From contig JBDNFI010000007.1 in NCBI GenBank assembly GCA_041689935.1, positions 43,059 through 107,058 of the forward strand: a stretch of 64,000 nt of DNA, written 5' to 3'. This document shows positions 37,592 through 46,973 of this stretch, piece by piece. The DNA comes from CAXBDP01 sp041689935. Lineage in GTDB: Bacteria; Bacteroidota; Bacteroidia; Cytophagales; Cyclobacteriaceae. A model generated the notes under the pieces. It saw only the letters and a list, made by a program, of their open reading frames with translations. It was not told the origin of the DNA and ran no database searches. Within the stretch, counting starts at the first letter, position 1; each line of letters starts with the position of its first letter. The position numbers and the translations under genes were made by a program.

Positions 37592-38505
37592 TGACCGCTG
37601 ATCGCAAGGATTTTTTGATGCTCCACCTAATTGTGCTTCTTTGGGGCTTTACGGCAATCCTTGGCGTATTGATCACTATTCCTTCTGTAGAGATCGTTTT
37701 TCACCGTACTTTATTAGCTGCGCTAGGTTTAGGGGTCATATTAGTCCTTCGTAAACATTCCTTTTCATTGGGTAAATCTGATATTTTGAAAATGCTGGCA
37801 ACGGGATTTCTGATTTCAGCGCATTGGATATTGTTTTTTGGTGCAGCAAAGGTTTCGACGGCCTCTATTTGTTTGGCTGGTATGGCCACCACTTCTCTAT
37901 GGACAAGCATTATTGAGCCTATTTTGACTAAGAGAAAAGTGAAAATTTTCGAAGTTGCTTTGGGATTGGTTGTAATTTTTGGACTGTATATCATTTTCCG
38001 CTTCGAGTTTGATCATGTACTCGGCCTATCTATGGCCTTAGGATCGGCCTTTTTAGCTGCAGTCTTTACGGTAATTAATGGCAAATTCACAAAAAAGCAT
38101 CATCCCTATATGATTAATTTTTATGAGATGATTGGAGCCTTTTTGGGGACGGTACTTTTCTTGCCCTTTTATGCTATCTATATGACAGATGGGAAAGGCC
38201 TCCAACTGATGCCAACAGGAATGGATTTTATTTATATCTTAATTTTGGCATTTTTATGTACCGTTTTTGCCTATTCAGTTTCTATCGAATTGATGAAAAG
38301 AATCAGCGCATTTTTTCTAAATCTTACAGTGAATTTAGAACCTGTGTACGGTATTATTTTGGCAGTAATCGTTTTTGGTGAAAAGGAAAAGATGAGTGAT
38401 CAGTTTTATATCGGCACTTTAGTGATTTTGATTTCTGTATTATCTTACCCAATTCTCAATCGCTTATTTCAAAGAAAACCCTTTTCAACTCGGCTTTTCA
38501 AATAA
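37591..38505 (+). CDS. EamA/DMT-superfamily transporter
   Basis: About 304 residues with ten predicted transmembrane helices in two EamA repeats (LLWGFTAILGVLITIPSVEIVFHRT; then AYSVSIELMKRISAFFLNLTVNLEPVYGIILAVIVFGE). The glutamate/proline LEPVYG is the typical conserved motif of the second repeat. It exports or imports a small metabolite that cannot be named. The frame opens further upstream, but the ATG at 37591, overlapping the lptG stop, gives the family start. Confidence 0.87.
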   Translation: MTADRKDFLMLHLIVLLWGFTAILGVLITIPSVEIVFHRTLLAALGLGVILVLRKHSFSLGKSDILKMLATGFLISAHWILFFGAAKVSTASICLAGMATTSLWTSIIEPILTKRKVKIFEVALGLVVIFGLYIIFRFEFDHVLGLSMALGSAFLAAVFTVINGKFTKKHHPYMINFYEMIGAFLGTVLFLPFYAIYMTDGKGLQLMPTGMDFIYILILAFLCTVFAYSVSIELMKRISAFFLNLTVNLEPVYGIILAVIVFGEKEKMSDQFYIGTLVILISVLSYPILNRLFQRKPFSTRLFK

Positions 38506-39315
38506 TCAGAGTTTGCCACTCCAAATAGAGTATCCTTTTTCAGACCAATGAGCAGTTTGTGGAGCCTCTTTGAATAGCCCAAACATTGCAGAGCCCGATC
38601 CAGACATAGATGCATACACTGCACCTTGTTGATAAAGCTCTTCTTTTATATCTTGTAACAGTGGGAATGCTGGAAAGATTGTATCTTCAAATTGATTGTG
38701 CAAATGATTTCTCCATTCTGCAATAGGGTAGGATAAGGCTTCTTCAATACTTATCCCATCGGCACTTGGGATGACATTTTTATACGCTAGGGCTGTGCCT
38801 ATCCTAATGTTTGGGTAGATTACTAAGGCATAATATCCATCTGGATTGAAGTTAAGTATGGTTAGATCATTGCCTTTTCCTCCTGCTATCGCAGGCTTAT
38901 TTTTGATGAAAAACGGACAATCACTGCCTAGCTCGGCGGCAACTTCTTCTAGTAAATCATCATCTAGGAAAAGCTGAAAAATTTCCGAAGCTATTTTCAT
39001 TACAAATGCAGCATCTGATGAACCTCCCCCTAAACCAGCACCAAAAGGAATAATTTTATGAAGATGAATTTTAGCATTCGGCAATCCGTACCCTTTTTGT
39101 AATAATTTATAGGCACGTATGCAAAGGTTAGACTTATCATCTCCAGGCACTTCCAAGCCAGTGATACTTAGTTCTAGTTTACCGTGCTCTATAATTTCCA
39201 CTGCATCCTGCCAGCCAATTGGGTACATGCAAGTTTCAATATCATGAAAACCATCAGATCTCTTTTTCAAAATCCTTAGTCCTAGATTGATTTTAGCATT
39301 TGGGAAGGCAATCAT
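38506..39315 (-). CDS. ispE: 4-(cytidine 5'-diphospho)-2-C-methyl-D-erythritol kinase
   Basis: A GHMP kinase of the MEP isoprenoid pathway. From the ATG giving MIAFPNAKINLGL it has 269 residues, with the substrate-binding KINLGLRI...DGFHDIET block and the ATP-binding PFGAGLGGGSSDAAF loop, then the C-terminal YASMSGSGSAMFGLF motif. An upstream in-frame ATG at 39372 adds 19 residues not seen in the family. The gene converges with the EamA gene, with stops adjacent. Confidence 0.93.
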   Translation of the reverse strand: MIAFPNAKINLGLRILKKRSDGFHDIETCMYPIGWQDAVEIIEHGKLELSITGLEVPGDDKSNLCIRAYKLLQKGYGLPNAKIHLHKIIPFGAGLGGGSSDAAFVMKIASEIFQLFLDDDLLEEVAAELGSDCPFFIKNKPAIAGGKGNDLTILNFNPDGYYALVIYPNIRIGTALAYKNVIPSADGISIEEALSYPIAEWRNHLHNQFEDTIFPAFPLLQDIKEELYQQGAVYASMSGSGSAMFGLFKEAPQTAHWSEKGYSIWSGKL

Positions 39316-39399
39316 TGCAGATAGAATTTGTGTGGAAAGAGGATTTAACATGAAGTCCCTGTTGGTATGCAACAGGGATGAATGGGGTTACAATAATAA

Positions 39400-40212
39400 T
39401 TATTTTAGCATTTGCTCAACGATTTCGTCAGTGATTCCTGCGCATGCGAAACCACCATCGTGGAAAAGGTTTTGCATAGTAACCATCCTGGTGAAGTCTG
39501 AGAACATCACAGCAATGTAATTTGCACAGTCTTCAGCTGAGGCATTGCCAAGTGGTGACATTTTATCGGCGTAATCATAAAAAATATCGAAACCTGTAAC
39601 ACCAGTGCCAGCAGTTGTTTTAGTTGGTGATTGTGAAATGGTATTTACTCGTACATTTTTAAGTTTACCAAAGCGATGTCCATAACTTCTTGCTATTGAT
39701 TCAAGCAATGCCTTGGCATGGGCCATATCGGAGTAGTCTGGGAATGACCTTTGTGCTGCAATATAACTGAGTGCCATTATAGAGCCCCACTCGTTCATTG
39801 AGTCAGTTTTCTCGGCCGTTTGTAATACTTTATGGAAACTAGCCCCTGAAATATCCAAGGTTTTTAAAAACCAATCGTAATTGAGATTCCCATAGTCACG
39901 GCCTTTGCGAACGTTGGGACTCATTCCAATCGAGTGAAGCACAAAATCTAATTTACCTCCCAAAATTTCCGTCGATTTTGTAAACAAATTTTCGAGATCT
40001 TCTACAGAAGTGGCATCTGCTGGAATCACTTCTGAATGGCATATTTCTGCAAGTTTTTGAATCTCACCCATACGCATAGCTACAGGCGCATTGGTAAGTA
40101 CGAAAATAGCACCTTCTTCCTTGCATTTAAGAGCCGTTTTCCACGCAATGGAGTTTTCATCCAACGCTCCGAATATGATTCCTTTTTTTCCTTTGAGCAG
40201 ATTATTTGACAT
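39400..40212 (-). CDS. fabI: Enoyl-[acyl-carrier-protein] reductase (NADH)
   Basis: The last step of fatty acid elongation: reduces trans-2-enoyl-ACP. The 270-residue SDR-type protein has GKKGIIFGALDENSIAW at the cofactor end, LHSIGMSPN, MALSYIAAQRSFPDYSDMAHAKALLES carrying the FabI-type Tyr and Lys spacing, and VRVNTISQSPTKTTAGTGVTGF. It stands between ispE and an M48 protease on the same strand. Confidence 0.95.
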   Translation of the reverse strand: MSNNLLKGKKGIIFGALDENSIAWKTALKCKEEGAIFVLTNAPVAMRMGEIQKLAEICHSEVIPADATSVEDLENLFTKSTEILGGKLDFVLHSIGMSPNVRKGRDYGNLNYDWFLKTLDISGASFHKVLQTAEKTDSMNEWGSIMALSYIAAQRSFPDYSDMAHAKALLESIARSYGHRFGKLKNVRVNTISQSPTKTTAGTGVTGFDIFYDYADKMSPLGNASAEDCANYIAVMFSDFTRMVTMQNLFHDGGFACAGITDEIVEQMLK

Positions 40213-40257
40213 ACCTTTTTTAAGTAAAATTAAACAAAAAATATATTTATGATTCTT

Positions 40258-41211
40258 TTAAAACTCTTCAAGCAGCTTAATCCTCTTTTCGATAGGAGGG
40301 TGGGTGGCAAAGATACCACTTATCATACTTGCAAACCCTTTCTTATTTTTGGAAGAATTATCAATAAACAAAGCTGAAACATCTTCGCTTTTAAGCGTGC
40401 CTACTTCAGAATTTCCACTAATTTTTCTCAGTGCTGATGCTAGTGCCTTTGGGTTTCGGGTCATCTCTGCTGCACCAGAATCCGCCATGTACTCTCGGCT
40501 TCTGGATATAGCAAATTTGAAAATTAGTGATAAGAAATAAGCTATTGCGGCAATAACTAATGCAATTATTAGCGCACCACCACCTTTGCTATCCTTCCCT
40601 CTTCTTCTACCTCCGCCGAAAATGAGCATCCGGAAAAGCATTTGGGCAACTAGCGAAAAGATACCAACAAAGACAATACTAATGATCAAAAGCTTTACGT
40701 CATTATTGCGAATGTGCATAAGCTCGTGCGCAATTACACCCTCTAATTCTTGATCGTCAAGTTTGTCCATAATTCCTTGTGTGAGCGTTACTGTGTAAGT
40801 TTTTTGGTTTATTCCACTCGCAAACGCATTAAGAGAAGGGTCCGGAATTACGTTGATTTTTGGCATTTTCATTCCTTTGCTTATACAAAGGTTCTCTGTC
40901 AAATTGTAAATTCTCATGTTCTCTTTTCGTTCCAGAGGTTTTGCACCTGTGGCACTTTGGATCATTTTGACATTAAAAAAGTAGGCAATACCAAACCAAA
41001 TACCCACAATGATTAAAGTAAAAGGAATAGAGGCTAAAAAGTCATCCTTTACCATTTGTGGATTGATTCCTCCCGCTGCTTCATCGAAACTGGTGAAGTA
41101 AATAAATGCATAAACGGCAGCCAATACCAATGAAGGAAAAGCAAGTAAAAGTAAAATAGACTTCCTATTGTTAGATCTGATTTGACCTTGTATTCCTACA
41201 TATTTGGACAT
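40258..41211 (-). CDS. htpX: M48-family membrane metalloprotease, HtpX-like
   Basis: The 317-residue zinc protease has four hydrophobic segments. The catalytic motif HELMH lies in GVIAHELMHIRNND, and the third ligand Glu is in SREYMADSGAAEMTRNPKAL. HtpX acts in quality control of membrane proteins. It is preceded by lemA (17-base gap), a pairing common in many bacteria. The first 60 residues and C-terminal ATHPPIEKRIKLLEEF fit the family. Confidence 0.9.
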   Translation of the reverse strand: MSKYVGIQGQIRSNNRKSILLLLAFPSLVLAAVYAFIYFTSFDEAAGGINPQMVKDDFLASIPFTLIIVGIWFGIAYFFNVKMIQSATGAKPLERKENMRIYNLTENLCISKGMKMPKINVIPDPSLNAFASGINQKTYTVTLTQGIMDKLDDQELEGVIAHELMHIRNNDVKLLIISIVFVGIFSLVAQMLFRMLIFGGGRRRGKDSKGGGALIIALVIAAIAYFLSLIFKFAISRSREYMADSGAAEMTRNPKALASALRKISGNSEVGTLKSEDVSALFIDNSSKNKKGFASMISGIFATHPPIEKRIKLLEEF

Positions 41212-41227
41212 GGCGGGAGGGTAAAAT

Positions 41228-41782
41228 TCAGAATTTGATGTCTGGTGCTTTTTCTACGCTCGCACGGTCTTCCATGGCGATTTCAAACATTTTTTCAGTT
41301 TTGAAACCAAACATCCCTGCAATGATATTTGCAGGAAAGCTCTGAACACCTACATTTAATTCTTTAGTAGCCGAATTGAAGTACCTTCTAACAGCGGCAA
41401 GCTTATTCTCTACATCGCTGATTTCAGTTTGCAAATGCATGAAATTTTGATTGGCTTTAAGGTCTGGATAGGCTTCTACTTGAACTTTTAATCCAGCAAG
41501 AGCTGAACCAAGCTGCTGCTCCGCATCTATTTTTCCATCTATAGTCGTTGCAGACATAGCTCTGGTGCGTGCCTCGGTTACTCTGGTAAGCACGCCTTCC
41601 TCATGTTCCATGTAGCCTTTTACAGCACTTACCAACTGAGGAATTAAGTCATGGCGTTGCTTTAGCTGAACATCAATATCAGCAAATGCATTTTCTCGGG
41701 TTACTCTAAGGTTCACCAGTTTATTGTAGGTTGCTATCAAGAAGATGGCAATTACGGCAATGGCAATTAAAGCGATGATCAT
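41228..41782 (-). CDS. lemA: LemA-family membrane protein
   Basis: The 184-residue protein has one N-terminal transmembrane helix, a coiled-coil domain beginning NAFADIDVQLKQRHDLIPQLV and the typical ending block REIFNSATKEL-like (here RRYFNSATKELNVGVQSFP). Its precise function is unknown. Co-occurrence with HtpX suggests a link to membrane proteostasis, which is inference from context. Confidence 0.92.
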   Translation of the reverse strand: MIIALIAIAVIAIFLIATYNKLVNLRVTRENAFADIDVQLKQRHDLIPQLVSAVKGYMEHEEGVLTRVTEARTRAMSATTIDGKIDAEQQLGSALAGLKVQVEAYPDLKANQNFMHLQTEISDVENKLAAVRRYFNSATKELNVGVQSFPANIIAGMFGFKTEKMFEIAMEDRASVEKAPDIKF

Positions 41783-41848
41783 AGTATTTTTATTTTCAAA
41801 GTACGAAATATAATGCAGAAAATAAGCATTTGGAGTCCGTAATTTATT

Positions 41849-42688
41849 TTACTCTGGTTTGAGCAAATAGACCATATACTTTTTGTAGGTCTTGAAATTC
41901 TCACCATTTCGTTGCCCAGTAAAATGTTTATTTTCCATTTTTTCGAATTTCTTCTTGAATTTCCATTTCACCAATTTCATGATTCTTGGTGCTCTGTCTT
42001 CTGCAAGTTCGAATACAGATTTCCAAACAGGAGCCAGCACCTCATTGGATAATTGATGCACAATATCTATCGTTACCGACGTTTCTTCGGTGATATCACG
42101 CTCATAAGCTACGGTCACTGGGAAGCTTTCCAATTTTCCTTGCCACTCCTTATAGTTATGCCCACCTCCCAACAGGCTCTTGCCTGGCGCGTCGGTTTTG
42201 AAGAAATCTGCTACAATGATGCCTCCTCCAGGGTTTAGTAATTTCAATGCGCCAGGGATTGAATTATCCATGGGGATGTATTGAAAACTCTCGCTGAAAA
42301 GGATCAAATCATATTTTTTGTTGATAGAAACTTCTTCAAATTTCTTTTGATGAATCACTGCTTTGTCTCCTAGAAGCTTTCTTACTTGTGCCGTAAGGAT
42401 GTTTCCAGGTGATACACATTCTACCTCATAGCCATCATTGATCAACGATAAGGCTGTCGCGCCTGAGCCACAACCAACATCAAGGATGGTTTTGGTGCCT
42501 TCAGGAATAAGGCTCTTAAGTAGCTCAGTATATTTTTCTTGGGCGGGTTTTAAATCTGATACGTCGGCTTTTAGGCCATCAGTAAATAGCCCGTAATGTA
42601 AATGGTCAGTTTTCAGAAAAAATCTGAATATCACTAGACCTAATTCAAGACCTACTTCTTTGGAATCAACTTTCTTTTCGCGAGCCAT
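41849..42688 (-). CDS. Class I SAM-dependent methyltransferase
   Basis: A 279-residue protein with the Rossmann motif I ILDVGCGSGATALSLINDGYEVECV, post-I EVECVSP, and motif IV region YDLILFSESFQYIPM followed by ALKLLNPGGGIIVADFFK. This places it in the Methyltransf_11/25 group. The substrate is not identifiable. It is next to recN on the same strand with a 30-base gap. Confidence 0.83.
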   Translation of the reverse strand: MAREKKVDSKEVGLELGLVIFRFFLKTDHLHYGLFTDGLKADVSDLKPAQEKYTELLKSLIPEGTKTILDVGCGSGATALSLINDGYEVECVSPGNILTAQVRKLLGDKAVIHQKKFEEVSINKKYDLILFSESFQYIPMDNSIPGALKLLNPGGGIIVADFFKTDAPGKSLLGGGHNYKEWQGKLESFPVTVAYERDITEETSVTIDIVHQLSNEVLAPVWKSVFELAEDRAPRIMKLVKWKFKKKFEKMENKHFTGQRNGENFKTYKKYMVYLLKPE

Positions 42689-42718
42689 AGTAATTTTTTT
42701 GAGAGTAATTATTCAAGG

Positions 42719-44386
42719 TTATGAGTTATGATAATTGGGTTCAAGTAATTCTTTTGCATTTTGAATGGTGGTCGAGCTTGGATTTTCTCCACCAATCATT
42801 TTTGCGATTTCAATTATTCTATCGTTATCAGACAATTCACGAATACGACTTACTGTTCGTGGTTCGGAGTCGTCTTTATATACAAAGAAATGCTTCTCAC
42901 CAGCGACAGCCATTTGCGGGAGGTGGGTGATGGTGATAACTTGATGTTTTTCCGCCATTCTGCGCATCATTTTAGCTAATTTCAAAGCTATTTCTCCAGA
43001 AACACCTGTATCTATCTCATCAAATACGATGGTTGGCAGAGCTGTTTTTCCAGCAATGATAAATTTCAATGCAAATATTAATCTAGAAAATTCACCTCCA
43101 GAAGCTACGTCTTTAAGTTCACCAGGTTTCAATCCTTTGTTTGCCGAAAATAGAAATTGGACATCGTCAGCACCAGAAATCTTTGGTTCTGCTTTAGTCA
43201 TTTCAATTTGAAAATTCCCATTTGGAATCCCAAGTTCATGCAGTAATCGTACTATTTCCTTTTCAAGTTTAGGTATTTCATCTTTACGAGCTTTGGTCAA
43301 ATCAACAGCAACCTTATTCAGCTTTTGCGCCAACTGAGCAATCAGCGAATGCAATTTGGCATAGGCTAGGTCGGTATCGTCTGAGTGAGCTAATTTGGCT
43401 GAATATTCATCTTGTATGGCGAGCAATTCATGTATGGTAGCCACCTGATGTTTTTGTTGAAGACGATAAATAAGGTCCAGCCGTTCTTTCAATTGTAGGG
43501 CTTTTTCAGGATCAAACTCTACATGCTCGGCCTCGGCTTCCAATTCATTACTAATGTCATCAAGTTCAATAAAGGCGCTTTCGAGCCTGCTGTGAAGGCC
43601 CGATAAGCCTTTGCCAAAGGCACTAATTTGTCCTAATAGTGTTCGCGATTGTCTTAATGCATCAAGCGCTGCGAAATCACTTTCTTTCAATACCGATAAG
43701 GCTTCCGCGATTTTTATTTTGATTTCTTCCGCATTTTCCAAAACGGATAATTGGGCTTCCGCATCTTCTTGTTCATCTTTATGTAGTTTAGCTGCTTCCA
43801 GTTCATCATACATAAATTTATTGTAATCCTGGTCTCTTTGGAGTTCTAGCCTTTTAAGCTCTAAGATTTTTAGGTCATCAGTGGCATTTTTCCAATCTTT
43901 ATATAAAGCCTGATAGTTTGCTAGTATTGTACTGTTACCTGCAAATGCATCAATGATTTTCAATTGGAATACCTTCTCGCCCAACGCTAAATTTTGATGC
44001 TGGGAGTGAACGTCCATCAGGAGGGATCCGATGATTTTTAAGGTCTCAAGTCTTACGGGCGAATCATTAATAAATGCCCTTGTCCGCCCGCCGGGGCTTA
44101 ATTCCCTACGAATAATGCAAGGATTTATAAAGTCTAATTCTTCTCTTTCAAATAAGGCTTCCATCTGATAGGCAGCAATATCAAAATGCCCTTCGATAAT
44201 GCATTTTTCTTTTTCTTCGAGCATTACAGATGAATCAGCTCTCTCGCCTAATAGCAGCCCAACTGCACCTAGCATAATAGATTTACCAGCACCTGTTTCA
44301 CCTGTTATCATATTGAGACCAGCAGATGGACTCATCATGAGTTCTTTTATTAATGCGTAGTTTCTAATACTTAATTGTTGCAACAT
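42719..44386 (-). CDS. recN: DNA repair protein RecN
   Basis: An SMC-like ATPase of double-strand-break repair. The 555 residues have an N-terminal ATPase lobe with Walker A ITGETGAGKSIML (Lys about 36), a long central coiled coil (about 150-350), and a C-terminal lobe with VASGGEFSRLIFALKFI (signature), TIVFDEIDTGVSGEIA (Walker B) and ITITHLPQMAVAGEKHF. Family length and layout are normal. It lies with the DUF4835, coaBC, rpoZ and bamD genes in the same orientation. Confidence 0.95.
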   Translation of the reverse strand: MLQQLSIRNYALIKELMMSPSAGLNMITGETGAGKSIMLGAVGLLLGERADSSVMLEEKEKCIIEGHFDIAAYQMEALFEREELDFINPCIIRRELSPGGRTRAFINDSPVRLETLKIIGSLLMDVHSQHQNLALGEKVFQLKIIDAFAGNSTILANYQALYKDWKNATDDLKILELKRLELQRDQDYNKFMYDELEAAKLHKDEQEDAEAQLSVLENAEEIKIKIAEALSVLKESDFAALDALRQSRTLLGQISAFGKGLSGLHSRLESAFIELDDISNELEAEAEHVEFDPEKALQLKERLDLIYRLQQKHQVATIHELLAIQDEYSAKLAHSDDTDLAYAKLHSLIAQLAQKLNKVAVDLTKARKDEIPKLEKEIVRLLHELGIPNGNFQIEMTKAEPKISGADDVQFLFSANKGLKPGELKDVASGGEFSRLIFALKFIIAGKTALPTIVFDEIDTGVSGEIALKLAKMMRRMAEKHQVITITHLPQMAVAGEKHFFVYKDDSEPRTVSRIRELSDNDRIIEIAKMIGGENPSSTTIQNAKELLEPNYHNS

Positions 44387-44479
44387 ATAAGCACAAATGG
44401 ATGGGTTCAGATTAGTATCAAAAATACAAATCTAATTTAAGAATGTAGCTTCGAAATGGATTAAAGAAATGAAATGCCC

Positions 44480-45376
44480 TTATGGGTTTATTCGGTTGTA
44501 TTTTTCAATATTGGGAGGATCAAGTTCTTTTAGCAATTCAATAGCTTGTTGCCTTTTGACTTCATTGCCTTGAGCGAAAATATTTGCTAGCTCATCTGAT
44601 TTAGTGTCGAAGAATGAATTGATAATCACGGAATTTGGTCTTAGTCTATTCACTTCTTTTATTTTTTGCAGGGCAGCAAGTACAGCATCTCTACCTTGCT
44701 CAGGGTCGCGCCCAAACATGTCTAAACCAAGTCTATGATACTCATATATAGCTTCCCTGACTGGCAGCATTTGGCTGCTCATAAGGTTTTCGGTGATCCA
44801 ATATCTATTACGATTGCTTTCAAATTGCTTCCAACCAGCGCGTGGACTTTGCTGGGCATTAATAACTACATTAAAGGCTTTATCGAAAAAAGGTGAGCCA
44901 CCAAGACGAGCGAACGAATCATAATCGTAACCCAACACCACATAGGCATAAAAGCCCAACATAGAGGTAAGGTTTGTGTTGAAAGCGTTCTCATTAAATT
45001 CTAATGGGAGGGATTCGGTATAATCAAATTGCCAGTTTCTATCTGCAAAATTAAATACCACAGTTTCATAATTAGTGCCATATACAGGGCGCAATACCTG
45101 AATTTGTAGTGAAGCTGTAAAGCTTCCTATACTAGGCATGGACTCCATTGTCAACACCATATTACATCGGATTCGCTCTTCAGCTCTAAAAGATTCATTG
45201 GTCCATCTTCTGTTATTCAAAAATTGCTCAAAGGCATTCTCCATATCTTGGAAAATACTACGATCACTAATTTGAATATTTTGGGCATTGACAGTCACAT
45301 TACAATTAATCTCTTGAGCTACTATTGGGAAGCTCAAAATAGATAGTAAAAGAAAAAGAAGTGACTTTTTTGACAT
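44480..45376 (-). CDS. DUF4835 family secreted protein (PorD-like)
   Basis: A 298-residue protein starting MSKKS with a signal peptide ending IVAQ. It shows the DUF4835 pattern: INCNVTVNAQNI, FLNNRRWTNESF, RIRCNMVLT, SFTASLQIQVLRPVYGTNY and GYDYDSFARLGG. The family is confined to Bacteroidota and has been linked by annotation to the type IX secretion system as PorD. I cannot confirm that from sequence. An ATG two codons upstream (45382) is possible. It is conserved next to coaBC. Confidence 0.83.
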   Translation of the reverse strand: MSKKSLLFLLLSILSFPIVAQEINCNVTVNAQNIQISDRSIFQDMENAFEQFLNNRRWTNESFRAEERIRCNMVLTMESMPSIGSFTASLQIQVLRPVYGTNYETVVFNFADRNWQFDYTESLPLEFNENAFNTNLTSMLGFYAYVVLGYDYDSFARLGGSPFFDKAFNVVINAQQSPRAGWKQFESNRNRYWITENLMSSQMLPVREAIYEYHRLGLDMFGRDPEQGRDAVLAALQKIKEVNRLRPNSVIINSFFDTKSDELANIFAQGNEVKRQQAIELLKELDPPNIEKYNRINP

Positions 45377-45418
45377 AATCAATAATACGAAAAATATTCT
45401 ATTTCAGGTGCAAGATAT

Positions 45419-46636
45419 TTATTTTGGTGTCTTTCTATTTAGTAAATCTAAGGTATAATCAATGATCTTTTTGGCAGTTTCCTCTTTAGATAGAAGCGGG
45501 AGGGAGCGTACCTTGTTATGCGTGATTAAGGTTACTTTATTGGTATCATAAGCAAATCCAGCACCTTCATCTTTCAAGCTATTTAATACAATTAAATCGA
45601 AATTTTTCGATTTTAATTTTCTTTTGGCATTTACTTCCTCGTTGTCGGTTTCCAATGCAAAGCCAATAAGCAATTGATCCTCCCGCTTTTTTGCTCCCAG
45701 TGTTTTAGCTATATCTGGATTTCTAACGAGTTCAATACTTACTGAATCCGCATCTTTTTTTATTTTCTTGTCGGATACATTTTTTGGAGCATAATCAGCT
45801 ACAGCAGCAGACATGATCCCAATATCAGCATGCTCAAAATATTCTTCAGCAGCCTTCAACATTTCATTAGCCGACTGGACCTTAATCAATTTGAGTGAGG
45901 CTGATTCAGGTATTTTCTCATTACTTGGGCCGCTTATTAAAATAACTTCAGCGCCAAGGTTTAGGCTAGCTTTTGCTAAAGCATATCCCATTTTCCCAGT
46001 AGAATGATTCCCTATAAAACGAACAGGATCAATCGCTTCATAAGTTGGCCCAGCAGTGATGAGCACTTTTTTGCCTTTAAGAGAGCCGCTCGTCTTTGAA
46101 AAATGACTTTCTAGCACCTCTATAATATTCTCAGGCTCAGCCATGCGTCCCTGCCCACTCAATCCAGAAGCTAATTCACCATCTTCCGCTTCAATCACTA
46201 AATTACCATACGACTGTATGGTTTTGAGATTTTGTTGTGTACTTGCATGATTGTACATGTCCAAATCCATCGCGGGCGCAACCATTACTGAGCATTTTGC
46301 GGACAAATAGCTTGCTATTAAAAGGTTGTCACAGATTCCGTTAGCCATTTTACCGAGTGTATTTGCACTCAATGGCGCAATGAGCATAAGGTCAGCCCAA
46401 AGTCCAAGCTCTACATGGTTGTTCCATTCGCCTTGTTCGTTTTTAACGAATTTTGTTAAAACTGGATTTTTGGAAAGTGTAGATAAGGTGAGAGGGCTAA
46501 TAAAATCAGAAGCAGATGTAGTAGAAATTACTCTTACATCTGCTCCAGCTTTTACCAATAGTCTTATCAGAAATGCCGCTTTGTAAGCGGCAATACTACC
46601 ACATACTCCCAGTAAGATTTTCTTATTTCGGAGCAT
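45419..46636 (-). CDS. coaBC: Bifunctional phosphopantothenoylcysteine decarboxylase / synthetase
   Basis: Two consecutive steps of coenzyme A synthesis on one 405-residue chain. The N-terminal FMN-dependent CoaC domain has LGVCGSIAAYKAA, APLSANTLGKMANG and the APAMDLDMY substrate clamp. The C-terminal CoaB part begins near residue 190 with VLITAGPTYEAIDPVRFIGNHSTGKMG and includes SAAVADYAPKN and DLIVLNSL. It is in the gene cluster with rpoZ and bamD, nine bases from rpoZ. Confidence 0.95.
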   Translation of the reverse strand: MLRNKKILLGVCGSIAAYKAAFLIRLLVKAGADVRVISTTSASDFISPLTLSTLSKNPVLTKFVKNEQGEWNNHVELGLWADLMLIAPLSANTLGKMANGICDNLLIASYLSAKCSVMVAPAMDLDMYNHASTQQNLKTIQSYGNLVIEAEDGELASGLSGQGRMAEPENIIEVLESHFSKTSGSLKGKKVLITAGPTYEAIDPVRFIGNHSTGKMGYALAKASLNLGAEVILISGPSNEKIPESASLKLIKVQSANEMLKAAEEYFEHADIGIMSAAVADYAPKNVSDKKIKKDADSVSIELVRNPDIAKTLGAKKREDQLLIGFALETDNEEVNAKRKLKSKNFDLIVLNSLKDEGAGFAYDTNKVTLITHNKVRSLPLLSKEETAKKIIDYTLDLLNRKTPK

Positions 46637-46645
46637 GGTATATTA

Positions 46646-46972
46646 TTAAGCGTTTTCGCTATCCTCTTCAGGTAGTCTTGCGTAAATTTTCCTTTCCATA
46701 AACTCTTCTATTGCAAGAGTAGATGGTTTAGGTAATTTTTCGTAGTATTTCGAAATTTCGATTTGCTCTCTGTTTTCGAATATTTCCTCAAGATTATCAA
46801 CAGAAGAAGCAAATTCCGCAAGCTTGCCGTTCAGTTCTTCTTTCACGTTTACAGAAATTTGACGAGCTCTCTTGGAAATGATTGCGATCGACTCATATAG
46901 ATTGCCTGTTGGGGCAGCTATTTTGTCAGTATCACGAGTAATTATGGATGGATTTACTGTTAGCTTACTCAT
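46646..46972 (-). CDS. rpoZ: RNA polymerase omega subunit (Rpb6-like)
   Basis: A 108-residue protein of the Bacteroidota omega/Rpb6 type. The central NLYESIAIISKRARQISVNVKEEL helix is the omega core that clamps the beta-prime C-terminus. The acidic and charged tail is typical of this phylum. One base separates its stop from the bamD start, which makes co-translation likely. Confidence 0.85.
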   Translation of the reverse strand: MSKLTVNPSIITRDTDKIAAPTGNLYESIAIISKRARQISVNVKEELNGKLAEFASSVDNLEEIFENREQIEISKYYEKLPKPSTLAIEEFMERKIYARLPEEDSENA

Positions 46973-46973
46973 T